Source: Thermomicrobiaceae bacterium
GTDB taxonomy: Bacteria; Chloroflexota; Chloroflexia; Thermomicrobiales; Thermomicrobiaceae
NCBI GenBank assembly: GCA_025966355.1
Contig: JAICWZ010000109.1
Span: 1-6,669 of the forward strand
Length of the DNA: 6,669 nt
Reading direction: 5' to 3'
Part shown: positions 1-5,918 of the stretch, one piece after another
Numbering within the stretch: position 1 is the stretch's first letter
Layout of the letters: each line of letters starts with the position of its first letter
Program-made: the position numbers and the translations under genes
The notes under the pieces: model-generated
What the model saw: only the letters and a program-made list of their open reading frames with translations
Database searches by the model: none
What the model was told of the DNA's origin: nothing

Positions 1-628
<628 letters not shown>

Positions 629-632
<4 letters not shown>

Positions 633-1123
633 GAGCCTGATGCCTCCGTGATCGCGACGATATGGGCGGCGTTGACGATGATCGTGCCGTCGGTGGTTTC
701 AACGTAGCGGAAGACTTCGTTCTGCCGTGCCCAGTCGCTCAACCGGTCGTGTCCGTGAGGCCGAGCGATGCGCACCGTTCCGTGCAGGCGATGTCCGTTC
801 GACAGCAGAATGGACACCGTCCGCGGCTTCGCCACCGCGTAGCCGGGATCTCGCCGTGCCTCATCGTCGAAAAGCGCCACTGTGATCACGTGTGCCCGAT
901 TGAAGAGCACGGCATGCGGCGCGGGCGGGGCGTCGAGCTCGAACGGGAAGAAGCCGGTATCGGCATTCAGCAGGTCGCCGATGCATTCGCCGCCGTCGCG
1001 GCGTGTATCGGCCGCCGCGGTGAAGAACGAGCCGTGGACGGATTCGCCGCCGACGAGTGTGACGACAGCGGCCGCGCGCCGTTTCTCGAACCTGAATTCC
1101 GATCCTGTGGGTTCCGCGATCAT
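629..1123 (-). CDS. Two-repeat conserved hypothetical protein cotranscribed with pilT
   Basis: A 164-residue soluble protein with no signal peptide or membrane segment. It consists of two similar halves: residues 20-84 and 103-160 both begin with a hydrophobic strand followed by a G-x-x-x/H-G motif (GGESVHG and NGHRLHG), continue through a variable loop, and end in a matching segment (FNRAHVITVAL and VNAAHIVAITE). This points to an internal duplication of a small beta-rich domain. It resembles short proteins near pilus ATPases in acidobacteria, possibly of the DUF6812 type, but that name is from memory and uncertain. Its TGA overlaps the TTG start of pilT, so the two are probably coupled. A TTGACA promoter lies just upstream, leaving a leader of only about 12 nt with no clear Shine-Dalgarno. 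The ATG used is the only plausible one. Function unknown; a role with the pilus motor is inferred from context alone. Confidence 0.8.
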
Positions 1124-1141
1124 GCCGAGAGGTCTCGGGAC

Positions 1142-1169
1142 GTTAGAGCGAAACCCGCGCTCCTGTCAA
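1142..1169 (-). promoter_or_regulatory. Sigma70-type promoter for the hypothetical-pilT unit
   Basis: On the minus strand, TTGACA (1169-1164) is followed after 16 nt by TCTAAC (1147-1142), a perfect -35 with a 4/6 -10. Predicted transcription start is near 1135, about 12 nt before the ATG at 1123. A small inverted repeat, CCTGT-CA-ACAGG (1162-1173), overlaps the -35 and could be an operator or chance. Predicted from sequence only. Confidence 0.5.
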
Positions 1170-1177
1170 CAGGCGGC

Positions 1178-1215
1178 ACCGTACAATCACCGTATAATCC
1201 CGCAGCGTATAATCA
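1178..1215 (-). repeat. Three direct copies of an 11-bp motif upstream of the promoter
   Basis: On the minus strand the unit is GATTRTACGST. The copies lie at 1205-1215 (GATTATACGCT), 1189-1199 (GATTATACGGT) and 1178-1188 (GATTGTACGGT). The last two abut, and the first is offset by 5 bp, giving start spacings of 11 and 16 bp. The block ends 8 bp upstream of the -35 of the promoter at 1142-1169, where an activator would be expected to bind. The repeats are seen directly; the regulatory role is inference. Confidence 0.6.
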
Positions 1216-1513
1216 GCGGCGTAATGTCGAAGCACCTTACGATATTCGCTGTGTTGAATCGATCGAACTGTGCGCGTCGCGGGGCTTACGCCTGTCGTGC
1301 TAACCCGAGTGCACGTGCATAGGGAAAGCGTTCCGACTTCCGTCGCTATGGACGACCTTCGCTGCTGCTGTCTGCCGCATCGTGAGAGTAAGATCCTCTC
1401 GCGATCAGAATGCAAGAATTATTGTGCGGCGGATCCTGAGCTACCCGACCATCTCCCGGCGGGCCGAACATAAGCGTGAGGCGCAAACGATCTATGCCCA
1501 ACACGGCTCGATT
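1216..1513. other. Non-coding gap, no gene recognised; one imperfect hairpin
   Basis: No reading frame here has a ribosome binding site or a recognisable product, and no tRNA fold was seen. The gap separates the stop of the exported 303-residue protein from the control region of the pilT unit. It contains an inverted repeat at 1379-1405 (ATCGTGAGAG, 7-nt loop, CTCTCGCGAT; one mismatch, a G-U pair if read as plus-strand RNA) and a 10-bp palindrome TGCACGTGCA at 1310-1319. Neither is followed by a T-run, so no intrinsic terminator can be claimed. Confidence 0.5.
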
Positions 1514-2425
1514 TCATTTGATCCGCACAGACGTTTGAAATTGGCGATAGTCGGAGTACTCAGCGCGGCCGGTTACGCGATTCCAACCGGTGCCCAAGCG
1601 ACTTTCATAGCGCTCGGACATAATATCCGGGACCCACATGTGCAGCTCCGGCGCTCGGCGGTACGTTACATCGATGTCCGCGGTGCTGGCGCCTTGCGTC
1701 GTCGCGGAGTCGAAGTTGTGGACGCGCAATATCGTCCGCACAACCGTCCCGTCGTCGGAATGGAGCCACAGCTCACCGTCAACCGGAACGAGGCCGCCGC
1801 CAGGCCGATGAATCAGCCCAGCCCTATCGATCTCGCGGAATAAGAGGTGTGCGTTGCCTGCGGAGTCGGCCTTCATCGAGAACTGGAAGCGCGACGCAGC
1901 GTTCGGCATGAAGAAAAAGAGCGCGGTGGTGGGGACGTTGAAGTTTCGCCGAACAAGTCCGATATTGTAGCGCGCGCTCTCCTCCGACACACGACGCGCG
2001 TCCTCGATGCCGCCTGGTCCCGCTGTGAGCAGCCGAGCCAGCCGATCATTGTGGTCCCGAACATCCTTGCCGTCGACGCTCAGCACGTCGCGGAATCCGA
2101 CCCATCCGATCGACGTCTTCACCAATGCGAAATCAGAAACCAAAGTGCGGGTTTGACGGGACGGCGCGACAACGCGCGTCGTAGAGTCGTCGCCGATATT
2201 GGTCTCGGCCAATTGCGTGTAGTGCTCGGTCGCGACGATCACCGATGCCCGATCGCCGTAGTTTGAGACGTAGGTCGTCAGGCGCGGGACGAGGTTTTTG
2301 AGCGATGCCTGTTCGGCTCCGCCCACGATGCCAGGCGCGACAGCGAAGACACAGGCGATGACCGTGAAGACTCTTCTGACGCTCAAGGTCCCTCTCGCTA
2401 TTCTTCTTCGCGCAGACCACGGCAT
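1514..2425 (-). CDS. Exported conserved protein of unknown function, partner of the VWFA protein
   Basis: A 303-residue protein with an N-terminal signal peptide: basic RR at 17-18, hydrophobic core about 19-35 (VFTVIACVFAVAPGIVG), probable cleavage near GAEQA. The mature part carries blocks I recall from a secreted acidobacterial family of unknown role: YVSNYGDRASVIVATEHYTQ (52-71), VSDFALVK (96-103), WVGFRDVLSVDGKDVRD (108-124), then SARYNIGLVRRNFNVPTTAL (150-169). The C-terminal half alternates short strands and looks beta-rich, possibly a periplasmic lipoprotein-carrier-like fold, but this is not established. The ATG at 2425 has no Shine-Dalgarno. A TTG at 2386, with GAGG 4 nt before it, would give a tidier signal peptide and 290 residues, and may be the true start. 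It lies 151 nt downstream of the VWFA gene, on the same strand and probably cotranscribed. Confidence 0.8.
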   Translation of the reverse strand: MPWSARRRIARGTLSVRRVFTVIACVFAVAPGIVGGAEQASLKNLVPRLTTYVSNYGDRASVIVATEHYTQLAETNIGDDSTTRVVAPSRQTRTLVSDFALVKTSIGWVGFRDVLSVDGKDVRDHNDRLARLLTAGPGGIEDARRVSEESARYNIGLVRRNFNVPTTALFFFMPNAASRFQFSMKADSAGNAHLLFREIDRAGLIHRPGGGLVPVDGELWLHSDDGTVVRTILRVHNFDSATTQGASTADIDVTYRRAPELHMWVPDIMSERYESRLGTGWNRVTGRAEYSDYRQFQTSVRIK

Positions 2426-2576
2426 CTGATTTCATCGCTGCTGCCGCACTGATGGGCAACAGAGGAGCCCACGCTCAGCAGACAACCATGCATGCCCGGT
2501 CCCGCATCCTGTTCTACGAGGTCTGACGGGTCGTCGTCGACTCCCCCGCGAAGATCACATGATCGTTGAGCTAAGG

Positions 2577-4682
2577 TCATTTAACGAGAAACTCAATCGA
2601 TTCAGACGTGCTCTTGCCGGAAGGCGTGCGTGCGCCGATAGTCAAGACATAATGGCCGGGCGCGAAGCCGGACAACGGGACGCGGGTCACATACGGCGCG
2701 CCATGCTTCTTCGGCGACAGCTCGGTCCGCTCCTCACTGCTGCTATTCGTAAAAACCTGACGACCCGTCTCATCCTTGACAATTGTGCTGATCTCGTCCT
2801 TTCTGCCCGAACCGTCACCGTTGTCCGACACGTCAGCGAACGCCACCAAGGTATCGTGGGGCGTGAACGCGCGCGTGGTCGTTGGCGGCCCTGGAAGCAG
2901 CCCACGCAGAACATCGAAGCTCCCTGTCGTGGGCATCGACTGATCCGGACCGGCGGTCACCAGAATCGATCCGATGGACAGCGATCCCTTTGCGACCTTG
3001 TCGGTATCAACGTCAAGAACCGCGGAGCCCGCGGAACCTGCGGCGGCTTCGTACGCAGCGGCCCTCACCTGATATCGGCCAGGCGGCAACGCGAACTCGG
3101 CCACGTACCGAAGCCCATTGGCGACGAGGTCGCGTTGGGACACAGGCAGCCGGAGGTCTCCGACTGATCGACTGCTCGCGTAGATCTTTCCCGCGCCGTC
3201 CAGCGCGACAAACGCCATTTCCACGTTGTCGGAGAGCTGGCCTGCGCTCTCGGTGAAGTGTATGTCGTGGGTGTTGAGTTCCATTACGATCGCGGTCAGG
3301 ACTTTGTCGCCGTCAGGCCGGACCGGACCCCCCGTTAGGCGCAGCCCAAGTCCGTCTACCGGAAGTTGGCTGGTCAGCAGCTCGCGCATCCGGGCGCTCG
3401 GAGTGATGGTAATCGATGTTTCGTTCGAGGCCGCTCGCGGTGTCGAACTCGTCAGAGACGGTGCACCGGCTATTGCGAAGTACCCTTTCCGGGCAGCGAT
3501 CCGGACCTCGCGCGATTTCACCGTGACCCCGATTCTGTGGTACGCGCCGTCTGACTCTGAAGCAATTGGAGAATAGCCGAGTACATAGTAGGAGCTGTTG
3601 GCTTGGACGATGCGGGAGAACCCCGATTTGAAGTCGTTCGTGCCGACGACCGCAAAGCCACCTGTTTCGGACGCGAACGTTCGCATCGTGCCTTGTCCTC
3701 GCTGTGCCTCGTGCGTGAAGCTCGCGCCCGACGTGGCCTGCGCCTGCATAATCTCCTCGTCGCCCATCGTGCCACCGCGCGGGTCGACGGTATAGAGCGT
3801 CACATCCGCGCGCCGTGCCGCTTCGAGCATCGCGGCTTCGGCTGAGAGGACCTCGCCGGCGTGCTTGGCGGGGTCGAAGCTGAGGAGATACCCAGCCTGT
3901 CCCGGGCGTTGATCCTTTCCGATGACATCCGACGTGTCGTAGCTGATGCCTTCACCGAAAATGATGACGGATCGGCGGTGGCCTTGAACCGTGCCGAGGC
4001 GTTGACAGACTTGGGTGATCGATTGGAGCAGGATCTGCGCCTCGTTGGCGCGGGCCCCCGACTGAGCATCCTCCGCTGGAGCCCCAGGCGTCTGTGGCCG
4101 GAGCATAGCGTCTCGCATGACGCTTGATGTCTCTGATTCAGGCTGACGGCCGATGAATCGTTCGATCGAGGCAATCAGCAGCGCCTTGTCAGACGTGAAC
4201 GGCTGATTGAGGGTCGGCTGTCCGAGTTGAAGCACCGCGGCCATATCCTTGGGGCCCATTCCCGTTTCGACGAACTGCCGGGCGAGTTTGCGAGCGACGG
4301 TAGAGCGCGACGGATCGATGTGAAAGGCGTCCATCAGAATGACGTACAGCCGACCGGCGGCCGACTGTTCATTGCTCACTACGTCTGACAGCGCCTCCGA
4401 GGCAGGCGCACTCGGCGGGGGTAGATCAACAAAAGAAAACTGCGCGATGGTCTGCGGTACACCGTTGTCGGTCAGAACGAAATCGTCGTGTGTCAGCCCT
4501 CTGACGACGGCGCCGGTATTATCTGTGACGACCGCGTCGACCTCGATTAGCGCAGACGTGCTGCGGAATATTCGTGGCTGTTGGGGCAACGTAGATACCG
4601 ACGCAGCGCAAATCACAAACGCCGCAAGGGTCGACATTGCGAGCTTTCGGGAACGATGGGTTTGTGAATCAGTCGGATTCAC
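2577..4682 (-). CDS. Exported VWFA-domain protein, acidobacterial type (TIGR03436-like)
   Basis: A 701-residue secreted protein. A signal peptide spans about residues 12-33 (KLAMSTLAAFVICAASVS). Next comes the N-terminal strand module typical of the family (IEVDAVVTDNTGAVVRGLTHDDFVL, ending near DNGVPQTI, 46-79), then a von Willebrand factor A-like domain about 112-370, from RLYVILMDAFHID to SSYYVLGYSP. The usual MIDAS D-x-S-x-S is not intact: the first strand reads LMDAFHIDPSRS, so metal-dependent ligand binding is doubtful. The segment RIGVTVKSREVRIAARKGYFA (383-403) closes the conserved core. The remaining 300 residues are beta-rich repeats without a recognised enzyme signature. Start: the GTG at 4682-4680 has GAGGAGA (4694-4688) 5 nt upstream. 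The ATG at 4727 lacks a Shine-Dalgarno and lies inside a hairpin, so GTG is preferred. Exact role unknown; surface or periplasmic protein interaction is the usual inference. Confidence 0.9.
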   Translation of the reverse strand: MNPTDSQTHRSRKLAMSTLAAFVICAASVSTLPQQPRIFRSTSALIEVDAVVTDNTGAVVRGLTHDDFVLTDNGVPQTIAQFSFVDLPPPSAPASEALSDVVSNEQSAAGRLYVILMDAFHIDPSRSTVARKLARQFVETGMGPKDMAAVLQLGQPTLNQPFTSDKALLIASIERFIGRQPESETSSVMRDAMLRPQTPGAPAEDAQSGARANEAQILLQSITQVCQRLGTVQGHRRSVIIFGEGISYDTSDVIGKDQRPGQAGYLLSFDPAKHAGEVLSAEAAMLEAARRADVTLYTVDPRGGTMGDEEIMQAQATSGASFTHEAQRGQGTMRTFASETGGFAVVGTNDFKSGFSRIVQANSSYYVLGYSPIASESDGAYHRIGVTVKSREVRIAARKGYFAIAGAPSLTSSTPRAASNETSITITPSARMRELLTSQLPVDGLGLRLTGGPVRPDGDKVLTAIVMELNTHDIHFTESAGQLSDNVEMAFVALDGAGKIYASSRSVGDLRLPVSQRDLVANGLRYVAEFALPPGRYQVRAAAYEAAAGSAGSAVLDVDTDKVAKGSLSIGSILVTAGPDQSMPTTGSFDVLRGLLPGPPTTTRAFTPHDTLVAFADVSDNGDGSGRKDEISTIVKDETGRQVFTNSSSEERTELSPKKHGAPYVTRVPLSGFAPGHYVLTIGARTPSGKSTSESIEFLVK

Positions 4683-4687
4683 CGCGT

Positions 4688-4694
4688 TCTCCTC
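4688..4694 (-). promoter_or_regulatory. Ribosome binding site deciding the GTG start of the VWFA gene
   Basis: GAGGAGA on the minus strand, 5 nt before the GTG at 4682. This favours the GTG over the in-frame ATG at 4727, adding no residues before the signal peptide that would be unusual. A hairpin ends 6 nt upstream of it. Confidence 0.65.
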
Positions 4695-4700
4695 AGATTT

Positions 4701-4737
4701 GCCGAGTGAAATCCGTCTCCGAGTCATTTCGCTCGGC
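4701..4737 (-). promoter_or_regulatory. Imperfect hairpin just upstream of the VWFA ribosome binding site
   Basis: Inverted repeat with arms GCCGAGTGAAAT (4701-4712) and ATTTCGCTCGGC (4726-4737), one mismatch in 12, loop 13 nt. In the minus-strand transcript the mismatch is A-C. The stem ends 6 nt before GAGGAGA, close enough to affect ribosome access. No T-run follows, so it is not an intrinsic terminator. Confidence 0.5.
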
Positions 4738-4750
4738 GACAGACCGGTCC

Positions 4751-4788
4751 GCCGACGGTCGCCTGGGATATCCGATGCGACCGTCGGC
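4751..4788 (-). promoter_or_regulatory. Perfect 12-bp stem-loop after the Cys-rich peptide gene
   Basis: Arms GCCGACGGTCGC (4751-4762) and GCGACCGTCGGC (4777-4788) are exact reverse complements with a 14-nt loop containing the palindrome GGATATCC. The stem begins 9 nt after the peptide gene's stop codon. There is no downstream T-run on the minus strand, so it is better read as a 3'-end stabiliser, processing site or Rho-associated structure than as a classic terminator. It could set different expression levels for the short peptide and the long VWFA gene (inference). Confidence 0.6.
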
Positions 4789-4797
4789 CTCCAGCAT

Positions 4798-4992
4798 TCA
4801 GCGGTTCATCAACGTCCCAGGAACAGGCACGCACAGACCGCCGTCTCCGCATCCGCAGTCGTCATCTGGACACTGCGTTCCCATGTTGCAGCCGCCGTCC
4901 GGCTGTTGACATGGATTCACACGCGCGACATAGTGCGCGACTCCGAAGGACAAGAGAAGAAACGCGAACGCTAGATTTCGTGTTCGTCGCAT
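4798..4992 (-). CDS. Small secreted six-cysteine peptide
   Basis: A 64-residue precursor: basic start MRRTRN, hydrophobic core about residues 7-19 (LAFAFLLLSFGVA), probable export by Sec with cleavage somewhere near 20-26. The mature remainder of about 40 residues carries six cysteines at 28, 35, 41, 46, 48 and 54 (spacing C-x6-C-x5-C-x4-C-x-C-x5-C) with many Asp, Gly and Pro. There is no lysine after the leader and no lipobox. The start is well supported: AAGGAGGA at 5004-4997 leaves AGGAGG exactly 5 nt before the ATG, one of the best ribosome sites in the window. It lies 57 nt downstream of the DsbA-like gene and 115 nt upstream of the VWFA gene. No family recognised. An even cysteine number next to a disulfide-type oxidoreductase suggests three disulfides, but metal binding or peptide-natural-product processing are alternatives. 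Confidence 0.75.
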   Translation of the reverse strand: MRRTRNLAFAFLLLSFGVAHYVARVNPCQQPDGGCNMGTQCPDDDCGCGDGGLCVPVPGTLMNR

Positions 4993-4996
4993 TGAA

Positions 4997-5018
4997 TCCT
5001 CCTTGCCGGCATGCCGGC
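4997..5018 (-). promoter_or_regulatory. Strong ribosome binding site abutted by a 14-bp palindrome
   Basis: AAGGAGGA (5004-4997) serves the Cys-rich peptide gene. Directly upstream is the perfect palindrome GCCGGCATGCCGGC (5005-5018), which as RNA can form a 5-bp GC stem with a CAUG loop touching the Shine-Dalgarno, or as DNA could bind a dimeric protein. Seen directly; effect unknown. Confidence 0.5.
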
Positions 5019-5049
5019 GTTCCTCTACGTTGCGGTTCTGTTTACGGTT

Positions 5050-5781
5050 TCAATGTCGCTCCGAATGAGGCGACAAAAACGCGTCGATGATATGGGTGAA
5101 ATCACCTATCGTTCCGGTTCCGGCGACGACTGTGGCGATTTGGAGATCACCTCCCCCTGGGTCGACCGTCCCAAGTACGAAGGTGGGAGTCATCGAGACT
5201 CCGATGCCTCTTGCTAGCTTGAAGTCCGTTCGGACCTTCCGCAGCGTAGGTGGATCACCTAGGCAATTGAGGAACGCAGCTTGATTGAGATGAATGGTTT
5301 GTGACTTTGCCAAGATCGCTCTACGCGACAAATCCGTTGGCTTCGAGAACAGCAGAGTGTGCATCGACCAAAACGCGCCCTGTTGATCGGCGCATTCGGC
5401 GGATACGGCTGCACTCTCTGCAAATGAGTGGAACGGCAATGGGAGTTCGCGAAATCCGAATTGAATTCGACCACTCTGAATGTAGCGCGACTCGATTGCG
5501 GGAAACACATCTCTCGCAAAGGAACCGCAGAAAGGGCATTCGAAATCTGAAAACTCGATAACCGCGTGTGCGGTCTTTGAAGAACCGATTAAGTGCGCGC
5601 CGATGAGGGGAATCCTACTAGCGGAGAGTTCGACGGCGTGGGGATGACTCCGCGGCGGCCTTTGTGCGACCGTGCGCCATAATACCGCGGCGCCCGCGAT
5701 GATCATGACGAGCGTTGCGGCAGCATCGAGTGATGTTCGAATGGGGGTTCGTCGACCTAGTAGACCGGTCGCGTTAGCCAT
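5050..5781 (-). CDS. Membrane-anchored DsbA-like thioredoxin-fold oxidoreductase
   Basis: A 243-residue protein with one N-terminal membrane segment (about 20-36, [15 protein letters not shown]) placing the catalytic domain outside the membrane. The active site is SDFECPFC with CPFC at residues 82-85, followed by a helical insertion and the cis-proline loop MTPTF (P199), as in the DsbA/Thioredoxin_4 group (PF13462-like). Two further cysteines, C130 (SAECADQQG) and C173 (FLNCLG), match positions often seen in this group and may form a second disulfide. Likely role: formation or exchange of disulfides in exported proteins. Start at 5781 is supported by GGAGG with a short spacer and by the promoter at 5834-5862. 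It heads a run of four genes for exported proteins; the next one encodes a six-cysteine peptide, a plausible substrate. GC is markedly lower than in pilT or glnS. Isomerase or reductase activity cannot be excluded. Symbol left blank because it is not an orthologue of E. coli dsbA. Confidence 0.88.
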   Translation of the reverse strand: MANATGLLGRRTPIRTSLDAAATLVMIIAGAAVLWRTVAQRPPRSHPHAVELSASRIPLIGAHLIGSSKTAHAVIEFSDFECPFCGSFARDVFPAIESRYIQSGRIQFGFRELPLPFHSFAESAAVSAECADQQGAFWSMHTLLFSKPTDLSRRAILAKSQTIHLNQAAFLNCLGDPPTLRKVRTDFKLARGIGVSMTPTFVLGTVDPGGGDLQIATVVAGTGTIGDFTHIIDAFLSPHSERH

Positions 5782-5833
5782 CGCGTGCCTCCGAGCGCTT
5801 AACTCACACCGCTCGCCGACGGAGAGGCGAAGG

Positions 5834-5862
5834 ATGCTATATCCTCATCGGAATCTTGTCAA
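5834..5862 (-). promoter_or_regulatory. Near-consensus sigma70-type promoter for the DsbA-like gene
   Basis: On the minus strand TTGACA (5862-5857) is followed after exactly 17 nt by TAGCAT (5839-5834, 4/6). TATAGC in a 15-nt register is a weaker alternative. Predicted start near 5827, giving a leader of about 46 nt before the ATG at 5781. Confidence 0.6.
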
Positions 5863-5868
5863 GCTCTC

Positions 5869-5894
5869 CCACACCAGCACTTCCACACCAGCAC
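5869..5894. repeat. 12-bp tandem direct repeat in the divergent control region
   Basis: CCACACCAGCAC occurs twice, at 5869-5880 and 5883-5894, separated by TT (14-bp period). It lies 6 bp upstream of the -35 of the DsbA-like promoter and just upstream of glnS, so a bound protein could affect either gene. Could also be a simple local duplication. Confidence 0.6.
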
Positions 5895-5918
5895 CTTATA
5901 ATGAAATGGCTGCCTGAC

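Noticed and set aside
1193..1213. Two perfect TATAAT boxes on the plus strand (1193-1198 and 1208-1213)
   Set aside because: No -35 at 16-18 nt and no plus-strand gene downstream; better explained as part of the direct-repeat block.
662..1303. 213-codon open frame on the plus strand
   Set aside because: Lies opposite the 164-residue gene; composition is that of a GC-rich antisense shadow, with no domain and no ribosome site.
1224..1322. 32-codon plus-strand ORF beginning MSKHLTIFAVLN
   Set aside because: No ribosome binding site, weak hydrophobic stretch, no coding signal; chance ORF in the gap.
1379..1405. Hairpin as an intrinsic terminator for the operon ending at 1514
   Set aside because: No T-run on either strand and it lies more than 100 nt beyond the stop codon.
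2559..3167. 202-codon plus-strand frame opposite the VWFA gene
   Set aside because: Antisense shadow of a clearly recognised gene; no motif or signal sequence.
4570..4650. Lipoprotein signal at the VWFA N-terminus (FVIC)
   Set aside because: The residue before Cys is Ile, not Gly, Ala or Ser, so it does not fit a lipobox; a normal signal peptide is more likely.
4339..4974. 211-codon plus-strand frame
   Set aside because: Runs opposite the VWFA N-terminus, the hairpins and the peptide gene; no recognisable product.
5869..5894. Tandem repeats as a minimal CRISPR
   Set aside because: Only two 12-bp units with a 2-bp gap; no spacers and no cas genes.
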